DNA of 6,821 bases from Syntrophomonadaceae bacterium (lineage in GTDB: Bacteria > Bacillota > Syntrophomonadia > Syntrophomonadales > Syntrophomonadaceae): assembly GCA_028686565.1 (NCBI GenBank), contig JAQUBU010000122.1, forward strand, positions 1 through 6,821, read 5' to 3'. The notes below the pieces were generated by a model, which ran no database searches, was not told the DNA's origin, and saw nothing but the letters and a program-made list of their open reading frames with translations. The position numbers and the translations under genes were made by a program. The stretch's first letter is position 1. The number at the start of each line of letters is the position of its first letter. This document shows, piece after piece, positions 1 to 6,460 of the stretch.

Positions 1-138
1 CATTTGTGCGGAGTCGGACTTTGGATCACATCCGATCTGCATCACGGCGTATCCCATACTGCAAAGCGGAACAGCAAGGTTAGACGTTGTAGTGGATTTA
101 CCGATGCCTCCTTTTCCATATATCGCAATTTTTAGCAT
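1..138 (-). CDS. NifH/BchL/CfbC-type ATP-dependent reductase, N-terminal part (partial)
   Basis: Only the first 46 codons are in the window; the gene continues past position 1. They read as the start of a nitrogenase iron-protein superfamily member. After MLKIAIY comes the P-loop GKGGIGKST (residues 8-16), and residues 34-43 read QIGCDPKSDS, the GCDPK switch-I element. QIGCDPK is closer to the BchL/ChlL and CfbC branches and other NifH-like proteins than to the VGCDPKADST form usual in NifH. Family members are homodimers with a bridging [4Fe-4S] cluster that use ATP to pass electrons to a NifDK-like partner. The cluster cysteines and the partner gene would lie outside the window. The ATG is chosen from an AAAGGAG site nine bases upstream, which overlaps the stop codon of the preceding radical SAM gene, so translation is probably coupled. 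The superfamily is certain; the subfamily is not. Confidence 0.93.
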   Translation of the reverse strand, partial: MLKIAIYGKGGIGKSTTTSNLAVPLCSMGYAVMQIGCDPKSDSAQM

Positions 139-147
139 AGTGTAAAA

Positions 148-154
148 CTCCTTT
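148..154 (-). promoter_or_regulatory. RBS of the NifH-like gene, overlapping the upstream stop codon
   Basis: AAAGGAG on the minus strand sits nine bases before the ATG at 138-136 and shares bases with the TAA (155-153) of the radical SAM gene. This fixes the start and indicates translational coupling of the two genes. Confidence 0.8.
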
Positions 155-1169
155 AATTGCTTGGACACTCATACAAAACCCTGCGCCCCATATCTTTCAA
201 GTAATGCTCAATGAGTTGGCGATTGTCAATAATATATAACTGATCAGATATACGTAGCACTTGTTGTTCAGGAGAAGGCTGCGGAAGCTTTCTCGATATT
301 GTTACTCCTCCAACTTGATTTCCCCCACCTGCTAAAAGCCACAGCGGAATATCGTCATGATTGTTTCCTGCCGCCAATCCTAACTGAACGTGTGGCAAGA
401 TTAATCTGGCCACGGCAATTGTTCGAGCCAGATCCCAAGGAGAGCAGCGTGGAAGCATGCTGCAGCCTGTTTTCGGATAGGGGTAAAATCTTGAAAAGCG
501 CAAGTTGTACAGTCTGTGAAATTTTTTTAAGTAAAACAAGTGATTAATCCGGTCTTTAAGCGTTTCTCCAATTCCGATCATAATCATACTGCGGACGGAC
601 ATTCCTTCCCTCTCACACATTTCTATCAGATTTTTGCGTGCCTCAAGACTATCTCCCGGTTTAACTTTTTGAAATAATTCATCATTGCAAACTTCTAATG
701 AGCTGGTAACACTTTTAATACCCATATCTTTTAGAACTCGAAGCGTGTCGATGGCTAAAGACGGGCCTAAATTAACTTCAATATCAATGTCAGAAACACG
801 ATGAATTTCTTGAATCAATTCTACTAATTCACGGTCATAGCCCTGAAGGTTTGTGCCGCCGCTTAAATGCATGTGTTTTATACCTAAGTCGGCAATTCCC
901 TTAGCCGCTGCCGCAATATCCTTGGAGGGTAAAAAGTTTTCGGTAAAGTAAGTACAATACGTGCAGCGGGGCACGACCGTGCAGGGAAAAATTCCAGATA
1001 TGCCGGAAGACCACCAGAGGTCTTTCCCTATTTGTTCATCCCTCACCCTTGAAGCAACTTCAAATAGTTTTATAGCATTATCAGGCTCAGCAGATTCTTC
1101 AAGAATTCTCAGTGCGAGTTCCGGCGTAATCTCTTGGGTATACGTTTTTTCTAATAGTTCAGTAAACAA
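153..1169 (-). CDS. Biotin-synthase-family radical SAM protein with CX5CX2C motif (distal paralog)
   Basis: This 338-residue protein has the build of the BioB/HydE/PylB/HmdB group: a helical N-terminus (about 1-55), a radical SAM barrel and a BATS-like C-terminal part. The [4Fe-4S]-binding cysteines are C63, C69 and C72, spaced CX5CX2C, where biotin synthase, HydE and PylB have CX3CX2C. HmdB is the family member I know with the CX5CX2C spacing. Further landmarks are HLSGGT (101-106, the GGE-like SAM site), IEVN (130-133), SSLEV (156-160), KPGDSLEA (170-177) and AAGNNHDDIP (from 266). It is a close paralog of the gene just upstream, 39 nt away, and lies directly before the NifH-like gene. The start is a TTG: there is an in-frame stop upstream, and AAGGAG lies eight bases before the TTG. 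The chemistry is unknown. A methylation or a carbon-skeleton rearrangement in cofactor synthesis is an inference from the family; biotin synthesis is unlikely because of the motif and the neighbours. Confidence 0.88.
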   Translation of the reverse strand: MFTELLEKTYTQEITPELALRILEESAEPDNAIKLFEVASRVRDEQIGKDLWWSSGISGIFPCTVVPRCTYCTYFTENFLPSKDIAAAAKGIADLGIKHMHLSGGTNLQGYDRELVELIQEIHRVSDIDIEVNLGPSLAIDTLRVLKDMGIKSVTSSLEVCNDELFQKVKPGDSLEARKNLIEMCEREGMSVRSMIMIGIGETLKDRINHLFYLKKFHRLYNLRFSRFYPYPKTGCSMLPRCSPWDLARTIAVARLILPHVQLGLAAGNNHDDIPLWLLAGGGNQVGGVTISRKLPQPSPEQQVLRISDQLYIIDNRQLIEHYLKDMGRRVLYECPSN

Positions 1170-1177
1170 TCCATTCT

Positions 1178-1183
1178 CTCCTT
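1178..1183 (-). promoter_or_regulatory. RBS fixing the TTG start of the distal radical SAM gene
   Basis: AAGGAG on the minus strand lies eight bases before the TTG at 1169-1167. An ATG at 1174-1172 is nearer but out of frame, opening only a seven-codon reading frame that ends at 1151. The long conserved frame must therefore start at TTG. Confidence 0.7.
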
Positions 1184-1208
1184 ACTTAAACATGCATCAA
1201 TAAACCGC

Positions 1209-2249
1209 TTAGAAAGCAATCGCTATTCCCCGCTCTTGATATAGCTTTTTTGTAGCCTCCATCGTGTTACGAAATTCCATATCATTTTCATAAACACACC
1301 CATCAGCAGCGGTACCTTTTCTCCAATTCGGAGTACGATTAATGTGAATCCCTAATGCTTTATTGCCGCTGCCTGCCATAATCGGAGTGGGATAATCCTC
1401 TGCGTTCCAGCCGGCAGCGGAACTAATATCGATATTTGGCAGTACCAGCCTCATCACGGCAATCACTCGCGCTGCTTCCTGCGCCGAACAAGCGGGATAT
1501 CCTTCTAAAGGAATCCCTTTGAAAGGTGTAAATTTTGATACATAGACATAGCAGAGATGTTCATATTGCTTAACCTGAAACATAAATTCCACATAATCCT
1601 GATACTTCGTTTCCTCCGGGCTTAGACCGGCCATGATCCCCGTGCCTAATTTGAGCCCGGCCTCCCCGATCCGTTGAGCAAACTGTTTTTTAGCTTCTAG
1701 GCTATCACCGGGTTTGAACATTTGGAAAACTTCCGGATTTACGGTTTCAAAAACAGAACTGATGCGATACACTCCCAGACTCTTTAACTCTTTGAGTGTT
1801 TCCAAGGACATGGCTGCTCCGCAATTGACTTCAATTCCCAGGTCATTAAAACCAGCTTCTCTGATAGCGCGTACAATTGCTAAGACATCCTTTCCTTCGC
1901 TTCCCAGTGTCGTACCGCCACTGAGGTGAAACTTCTTGACCCCATTCTGTTGAATATAGGACACACCTCTCAAAATTTCTTCAATGCTTAATGGTACTTG
2001 ATCTTTTTCCAGCCAATAGGGGCAATACCTGCAGAACGGCTTCAAATTGCACTTCAGTACGCGAGCAATACCTCCGCTCCATTCAAACGTATTTCCTTTT
2101 ACCTTTTCCCTAATCTTCCCGGCCGTCCGGAATAATTCCTCTGCGTTAGCATCATCTTCAGTCTCCTGAAATAAGAACAGCGCTTCATCTCTATCAATTG
2201 CCCGGTTCAGGCTTTTCGTCAATATTTCCTTAAATCGCATTTCACTCAT
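1209..2249 (-). CDS. Biotin-synthase-family radical SAM protein with CX5CX2C motif (proximal paralog)
   Basis: This 346-residue radical SAM protein has the same architecture as its downstream neighbour. The cluster cysteines are C67, C73 and C76 (CX5CX2C), followed by an aromatic stretch PYW. HLSGGT (108-113) matches the SAM-binding GGE-type motif. IEVN, FETVNPEVFQ, KPGDSLEA and a C-terminal AAGxNxxDxP...AGxGNxxxGxxIxR block (from 278) are shared with the paralog. Outside these blocks the two have diverged a good deal, so they probably act on different substrates or at successive steps, or form a heterodimer. The ATG follows the stop of the binding-protein gene by one base, with GAGGTG (2260-2265) ten bases upstream, so the enzyme gene is tightly coupled to the transporter genes. 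HmdB-like is the nearest named relative on motif spacing. No hcg genes of the [Fe]-hydrogenase cofactor pathway are visible to support an actual HmdB role. Confidence 0.88.
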   Translation of the reverse strand: MSEMRFKEILTKSLNRAIDRDEALFLFQETEDDANAEELFRTAGKIREKVKGNTFEWSGGIARVLKCNLKPFCRYCPYWLEKDQVPLSIEEILRGVSYIQQNGVKKFHLSGGTTLGSEGKDVLAIVRAIREAGFNDLGIEVNCGAAMSLETLKELKSLGVYRISSVFETVNPEVFQMFKPGDSLEAKKQFAQRIGEAGLKLGTGIMAGLSPEETKYQDYVEFMFQVKQYEHLCYVYVSKFTPFKGIPLEGYPACSAQEAARVIAVMRLVLPNIDISSAAGWNAEDYPTPIMAGSGNKALGIHINRTPNWRKGTAADGCVYENDMEFRNTMEATKKLYQERGIAIAF

Positions 2250-2250
2250 C

Positions 2251-3336
2251 TTATTTTGTCACCTCATTAATCTGTTCATTTGTAATCTGATAGTTATGGA
2301 AAAGCTTATAGAATTCTTTCATTTCACCTGCAAAATACGTATTAAACTCCGACTCATTATTATAGAGTTTTCCTTCTAACCAGACGAGCCCCATCAAAGC
2401 AGTGACACCATCAAGATTTGCGTAGCGCGGCTGTACATATACCTTGCTGTTTTTGACAGCGTCAATTCCATTCCAGGATTTATCTTCCATAATTTTATCC
2501 TTGGCGTTTTGCGTTCCCACAATAATCACTTCCGGATACCATTTTAGGATTTGTTCCATGGACACAGTTTGGCTTTCAACCGTTTGCGGTCCTGTTAATC
2601 CTTTTGCAACATTGTCTCCGCCGGCACTTTCGACGATGGAAGCCATAATTGTCTCCGATCCTGGTGTTGTCAGAATATCGCTGGCTCCTGCAAAAAACAC
2701 CTTAACCTTCTTCTCAGCAGGAATTTGTGCAGCTTTGCTTTGCACTTCTTCGATGGTTTTATGCCAATAATCAGCCAGTTCAGTGGCTTCCTTCTCATTT
2801 CCAACTACTTTTCCGATTAGACGCATACTTGCTTCATAGTCTGCCATCGTATTTTTAGAGACCGCTATGACCGGAATTTTTAGTATGGCTGCCAAACTTT
2901 CAATTTCCGGATCCTTAGTTAAGGTAATAACGACATCCGGAGCAAGCTGCAATATTTGTTCCGGATTTAACTCTTTAAAGTAGACACCCGTCGTCGGTAA
3001 TTTACTCAATTTTTCGATATCACTATCTGAATAAACTTTTACCGAATCTTGTGCCAAATATCTCTTATCAAACACCACATCTTTACTGACTACCTTTTTC
3101 GGAGCCAGTCGATATAGGAAATAAGAAGGGATTGGGTGTAATGCTAAGATTTTGTTAACATCTCCTGAAATGATGACGTCCCTTTCCGCCATATCTGTTA
3201 TGGTTACTTGCGCAGCTTCCGTACTCTCTGCGGTTGAATCCTGCGTTTTGCTGCAACCTGTCAATATGGGCGAAAATACAAGTAACAAAGCAAGGCCTAC
3301 GGCTATCCCCCTCAGATTTCGTGCTTTTTTCATCAT
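2251..3336 (-). CDS. Substrate-binding lipoprotein of a metal-chelate/corrinoid-type ABC importer (second)
   Basis: This 361-residue protein belongs to the periplasmic-binding-protein class used with FecCD/BtuC permeases (FhuD/BtuF/FepB fold). A basic N-terminus and hydrophobic segment (about 9-26) lead to a good lipobox, LTGC, with lipidated C28. A low-complexity Thr/Ser/Ala/Glu linker follows (about 30-42), then TDMAERDVIISGDVNKIL, the typical first strand. LNPEQILQLAPDVVI (residues near 122) and the late WNGIDAVKNSKVY block are hallmarks of the family. In a Gram-positive cell it would be anchored on the outer face of the membrane and hand substrate to the permease. It is the second receptor for a single permease and ATPase pair, and its C-terminal FYxxF...TxEQIxE tail resembles that of the first receptor. 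The start is the first of two adjacent ATGs, with AAGGA six bases upstream. The ligand cannot be assigned: Fe chelate, haem, corrinoid or another metal complex are all possible. Confidence 0.9.
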   Translation of the reverse strand: MMKKARNLRGIAVGLALLLVFSPILTGCSKTQDSTAESTEAAQVTITDMAERDVIISGDVNKILALHPIPSYFLYRLAPKKVVSKDVVFDKRYLAQDSVKVYSDSDIEKLSKLPTTGVYFKELNPEQILQLAPDVVITLTKDPEIESLAAILKIPVIAVSKNTMADYEASMRLIGKVVGNEKEATELADYWHKTIEEVQSKAAQIPAEKKVKVFFAGASDILTTPGSETIMASIVESAGGDNVAKGLTGPQTVESQTVSMEQILKWYPEVIIVGTQNAKDKIMEDKSWNGIDAVKNSKVYVQPRYANLDGVTALMGLVWLEGKLYNNESEFNTYFAGEMKEFYKLFHNYQITNEQINEVTK

Positions 3337-3385
3337 CTTTATTCCTTCTTTCTTTAGAAATTAACTTTTTACAATACTGTGAATG

Positions 3386-3412
3386 CCGTCCTGCAGAATT
3401 TCTGCAGGACGG
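3386..3412. repeat. Perfect 13-bp inverted repeat between the two binding-protein genes
   Basis: Arms at 3386-3398 and 3400-3412 are exact complements around one central base, giving a strong RNA hairpin with a tiny loop. It sits in the 134-nt gap between the two lipoprotein genes. On the minus strand no run of T follows the stem, so it is not a standard intrinsic terminator. An mRNA-stabilising or processing stem that favours the upstream transporter genes is the likeliest reading; an operator is also possible. Confidence 0.75.
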
Positions 3413-3470
3413 ACAAAGTTTGTTATTCAGTATGGCTGAGCAAAAGAACAATGTTCTACAGGATAAAAGA

Positions 3471-4538
3471 TTAACCAATAATCTCTTTGATTTGCTCGTC
3501 TGTTAGCTCAACCTTGAAAAAATGGCTGTAAAAATACTTTATTTCTTCGGATAAATCCTGGGTTGTCATGATTTCCGGATACAGCTTATTCATCGCCCAC
3601 AGCACTGTCAGCGGCTGCTCGGTCGTACGATTCCCCCAAACATGAGCAACTGTAGGAACCGCATATATCTTGTTATTTTTAACAGCAGAAATACCAGCGT
3701 AACGGGCATCAGCGAGGATATCTTTTTGGAGTAATTTGTCTGATATGAACATAACCTCAGGATTCCAGTTCAGAAGATCTTCCATGGTATACGTCAGCGT
3801 TTGCGCCGTTCTGCCGTCATTGGTCACGCTTACGCCGCCTGCCGCAGAAATCCACCACTCAGCGATTAAATGAGGCTGGGCATACGTGATTGGGTTGCCA
3901 TAGACGACTATTTTTTTGTCCTCTTCCTTGATATTCTTACTCAATTTTTCTGCCTTAGCTACCGTTTTATCAAAGTATGCGAGGTAGTCCGTGGCAACGT
4001 CCTGCTTATTGAGCACCTCGCCAAGCAACGTAATGCATTCCTTGACATCCTCCGTTTTCGTCCAAGACAGGTAAAGTACATTCAATCCCTGCTCTTCCAG
4101 CAGCGCAGTCTCTTCCATATTCATACTCAGACACAGATCAGGCTTCGTTTGCAAAACCTTTTCCATTAAAATCGCACCGCTTGCATCCTGAAATACGGGG
4201 CTGGTTTTTAACTGCGGTGCAAATACGTATTGGTATTTCCATTTGTCGGTTTGCGTGAAAGAAGCCGACATTTCATTGCAGATTTTGCTGCCTTCGCCCA
4301 TTGTTTCCACAAAGGCGTTAAGTACCCCGATAGAGCCAAACGTTGCAATGCTTTTAATCTCTCCGGGAAGTGCGACAGTCCTTCCTGCCATGTCGGTAAC
4401 CGTGCGTTCGGTCTGCGCCGCGGAGGTCTCACCCTCTTCATTAGTCCCGGAGGCGGCGCTTTGTCCGCATCCTGTAAAACAGGCCATAACAAAGAAAACT
4501 GTGAGTAATAGTGAAATAATTTTTTTGCTTACTTTCAT
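3471..4538 (-). CDS. Substrate-binding lipoprotein of a metal-chelate/corrinoid-type ABC importer (first)
   Basis: This 355-residue protein is of the same class as the following receptor but clearly diverged. The signal peptide (K2-K6 basic, about 7-22 hydrophobic) ends in FTGC with lipidated C24; Phe at -3 is slightly unusual for a lipobox. A Ser/Thr/Glu-rich linker (about 25-45) precedes TVTDMAGRTVALPGEIKSI, the standard entry to the N-terminal lobe. LQTKPDLCLSM and the late GISAVKNNKIYAVP block mark the two lobes, and EWWISAAGG starts the conserved C-lobe helix. Aromatic and histidine residues around HVWGNRTTEQ are candidates for the ligand pocket. An AAGGAG site six bases before the ATG supports the start. 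It lies 21 nt downstream of the ATPase gene, so it is likely the original receptor of the transporter, with the second receptor adding or shifting specificity. The ligand is not readable from sequence. Confidence 0.9.
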   Translation of the reverse strand: MKVSKKIISLLLTVFFVMACFTGCGQSAASGTNEEGETSAAQTERTVTDMAGRTVALPGEIKSIATFGSIGVLNAFVETMGEGSKICNEMSASFTQTDKWKYQYVFAPQLKTSPVFQDASGAILMEKVLQTKPDLCLSMNMEETALLEEQGLNVLYLSWTKTEDVKECITLLGEVLNKQDVATDYLAYFDKTVAKAEKLSKNIKEEDKKIVVYGNPITYAQPHLIAEWWISAAGGVSVTNDGRTAQTLTYTMEDLLNWNPEVMFISDKLLQKDILADARYAGISAVKNNKIYAVPTVAHVWGNRTTEQPLTVLWAMNKLYPEIMTTQDLSEEIKYFYSHFFKVELTDEQIKEIIG

Positions 4539-4559
4539 TTTTTTCTCCTTTTTTATCTT

Positions 4560-5354
4560 TTAATTCATTATTGGGATACAGACTTTGGTTACTTCATCCT
4601 TTGGATATAAGGTCGCTTTTGTTACACAAACAGGCGTGGCATATAGTTTTGACAGGTTTTCAGTCGTTACGACATCATCAGGAAGCCCTTGGGCCATAAG
4701 TACGCCATCACGCATGAGGACTACCTTATTGCAGGCTAAAAAGGCATGGTCGGGAAAGTGCGAGGTCATTAAAATAGAATAACCTTGCTCGGCCAGGGAC
4801 TTGATCACCTGAAGCATTTTTACCTGATTACTGTAATCAAGGCTCGCGGTAGGCTCATCCATAACCATAATCCTAGCCTGCTGGGTTAAAGCTCTGGCCA
4901 CCAATACCATCTGCTTCTCTCCACCACTCATTTCATTAAATAAATAATGCCTCATATGCAGGATTCCAAGTCGATCCATAGCTTCATCAGCCAGCGCCCA
5001 GTCTTTTTTTGTTGGCCGTCCTCCGGCTGCCAGATGCGTCACTCTCCCCATTAGCACAACTTCTCTCGCTTCATACGGAAAAGCCATTGTTGTCGCCTGC
5101 GGAACATAGGCCATCATTTTCGCTCTTTTTTTGGCAGGGGTTTTTGTTAAATCCTGTCCGTCAATTTCCATGCTGCCGCTTTTCATTTTATTGAGAGAAA
5201 GCAGACATCGGAGCAAGGTAGTCTTGCCTGTTCCGTTCGGACCGAGCAGGCATAAAATATCATGGCTTGCCAGGGCAAAAGAAATATCCTTCAAAATCAT
5301 TCTGTCCGGTTGATAAAAAAAACTTAAGCCTTTAACAGTTAACACTACGCCCAT
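4560..5354 (-). CDS. ABC importer ATPase, FecE/BtuD/FhuC family
   Basis: This 264-residue protein is a complete nucleotide-binding subunit that powers import by the adjacent permease. Walker A GPNGTGKTT is at 38-46, the Q-loop YVPQ at 83-86 and the signature MSGGEKQ at 142-148 (Met where Leu is usual). Walker B IMVMDEP is at 162-168 with catalytic E167, the D-loop ASLD at 170-173 and the switch histidine TSH at 197-199. The length is normal for the family. The last 40 or so residues form the usual C-terminal extension (DVVTTENLSKLYATPV), seen in iron-complex and corrinoid importer ATPases. The gene overlaps the end of the permease gene by ten bases, which indicates coupled translation and near-equal stoichiometry. 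The family does not give the substrate. Confidence 0.95.
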   Translation of the reverse strand: MGVVLTVKGLSFFYQPDRMILKDISFALASHDILCLLGPNGTGKTTLLRCLLSLNKMKSGSMEIDGQDLTKTPAKKRAKMMAYVPQATTMAFPYEAREVVLMGRVTHLAAGGRPTKKDWALADEAMDRLGILHMRHYLFNEMSGGEKQMVLVARALTQQARIMVMDEPTASLDYSNQVKMLQVIKSLAEQGYSILMTSHFPDHAFLACNKVVLMRDGVLMAQGLPDDVVTTENLSKLYATPVCVTKATLYPKDEVTKVCIPIMN

Positions 5355-6367
5355 CCCTTCTTAACTCTTGACAGTAATAAAACAAACACCGGTGTTCCGA
5401 CTAAAGCGGTCAGCACGCCAAGCGGAAGTTCAACCCCTTCGACACCACGAATAACATTATCAATAATCAACAAAAACGCTCCGCCGATAAAAAAAGAAGT
5501 AACGGCAAGTTTGGAGAAGCTCGCGCCGGTAAACATTCTGGCGATATGCGGTACGACCATCCCAACCCAACCCACAATCCCGCAAATACTGACTGCGGAA
5601 ACCGTCATAAGCGTTGAGGTCACAATAACAACCAGCTTGATCAGGGAGACATTTACCCCCATCGTCCGCGCCTCATCTTCTCCTGCCGCCAAAACATTGA
5701 TTTGACTGCGGAAAATAAATAGTAATAAGAGGGATAAAACCAAAGCCGGCAGCATGACTAAAATATCATCATTTTTGCCTTTGCCCAGACTGCCCATTAA
5801 CCAATAAGTTATGGACGGAAGTGCATTTTCCGTGTCGGCCAGTGTTTTAACGATTGAGAGCAAAGCCTGAAACAAACTGGAAACGACGACTCCCGCCAAA
5901 ATGAGCACGGTAATCGTGTTCTTTCCAAATACGTAGGAAATCGTATAGGCCGCTGTTACGGCAATGATTCCGAAAACAAAAGCCAGTAGCTGAATCTGCC
6001 ACCAGGTGGCAGCGTTAATCATCGCAAGTGCTGCGCCAAAGGCCGCTCCCGCTGAAACTCCTAAAATATCAGGTGATACCATTGGATTTTTAAATAACGT
6101 TTGATAGGAAGCCCCCGATACCGAAAGAGCGCTGCCGACTAAAATTGCAAGAAGGATCCGGGGAAGACGCACCTGTAGAACCACCGTACTAAGGGTCGGT
6201 TCCCAATACTGCGGTATATCAATAAATTGCGCCAGTACGATATCGATTACCAATTTGGGGGATATGGCAAATCTGCCGACCAAAAACGAAGCAAAAAACA
6301 AGGTCGCCGTAAAACAAATCAATACTATTATTTTTACTGTAAATCTATCGTTGTTTTTAAGTATCAA
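5345..6367 (-). CDS. ABC importer permease, FecCD/BtuC family
   Basis: This 340-residue integral membrane protein has a run of hydrophobic segments (about ten, as in BtuC/FhuB). Family motifs are VRLPRIL (66-72), NPMVSPDILGVSAGA (94-108) and the ATPase-coupling GIVGWVGMVVPHIAR (263-277). Only one permease gene is present, so it probably works as a homodimer with two ATPase subunits. It is the first gene after the promoter. The start is a TTG: an in-frame TGA lies three codons upstream, no in-frame ATG precedes the first membrane segment, and an AGGAGG lies 11 bases before it, somewhat far. The family transports iron-siderophores, haem, cobalamin and other metal chelates. The presence of radical SAM and NifH-like genes downstream suggests a cofactor or cofactor precursor, but this is inference. 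Confidence 0.93.
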   Translation of the reverse strand: MILKNNDRFTVKIIVLICFTATLFFASFLVGRFAISPKLVIDIVLAQFIDIPQYWEPTLSTVVLQVRLPRILLAILVGSALSVSGASYQTLFKNPMVSPDILGVSAGAAFGAALAMINAATWWQIQLLAFVFGIIAVTAAYTISYVFGKNTITVLILAGVVVSSLFQALLSIVKTLADTENALPSITYWLMGSLGKGKNDDILVMLPALVLSLLLLFIFRSQINVLAAGEDEARTMGVNVSLIKLVVIVTSTLMTVSAVSICGIVGWVGMVVPHIARMFTGASFSKLAVTSFFIGGAFLLIIDNVIRGVEGVELPLGVLTALVGTPVFVLLLSRVKKGWA

Positions 6368-6377
6368 TCCTGTTCAT

Positions 6378-6384
6378 ACCTCCT
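6378..6384 (-). promoter_or_regulatory. RBS of the permease gene with an unusual start context
   Basis: AGGAGGT on the minus strand is a near-perfect site. It lies one base before an out-of-frame ATG (6377-6375), too close for efficient use, and 11 bases before the in-frame TTG (6367-6365). The ATG would open only a six-residue frame ending at 6357 that overlaps the TTG start. Confidence 0.65.
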
Positions 6385-6431
6385 GCAATTATGTGTGTTT
6401 GGAATATTTTTCTATAGCATAAATTATTTTT

Positions 6432-6460
6432 AGTATAACTTGCTTTTATATGGATGTAAA
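6432..6460 (-). promoter_or_regulatory. Sigma-A type promoter of the cluster
   Basis: On the minus strand TTTACA (6460-6455) and TATACT (6437-6432) are separated by exactly 17 bp, each one base from the TTGACA/TATAAT consensus. Transcription should begin near 6425, giving a leader of about 60 nt before the permease TTG. That leader is too short for a cobalamin riboswitch and shows no obvious attenuator. Confidence 0.72.

Noticed and set aside
153..2249. Annotating the two radical SAM genes as biotin synthase (BioB).
   Set aside because: The cysteine spacing is CX5CX2C, not CX3CX2C; the BioB NHNLDT-type motif is replaced by SSLEV or FETVN; and no other biotin genes are nearby.
3445..3457. A short palindrome (AGAACA, one base, TGTTCT) followed on the minus strand by TTTT, considered as a terminator of the first receptor gene.
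   Set aside because: The stem is only six base pairs, weak, with no room for a loop, and the T run is only four long; it is too weak to call.
3337..3470. A second promoter in the gap between the receptor genes.
   Set aside because: No pair of -35 and -10 hexamers with acceptable spacing could be found by eye on the minus strand.
3155..3478. An alternative minus-strand frame of 107 codons overlapping the start of the second receptor gene.
   Set aside because: It runs in another frame through the signal peptide coding region, has low-complexity basic composition and no recognisable family; the receptor frame has a full lipobox and a good ribosome binding site.
3234..3506. An open frame of 90 codons on the plus strand across the gap between the receptor genes.
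   Set aside because: It is antisense to two well-supported lipoprotein genes, has no convincing ribosome binding site, and its translation shows no recognisable domain.
6357..6377. Using the ATG directly after AGGAGG as the permease start.
   Set aside because: It is out of frame with the permease and ends after six residues; the membrane protein frame begins at the TTG ten bases further on.
6368..6431. A cobalamin riboswitch controlling the BtuC-like transporter.
   Set aside because: The predicted leader is only about 60 nt and has no B12-box-like sequence; cobalamin riboswitches need around 200 nt.
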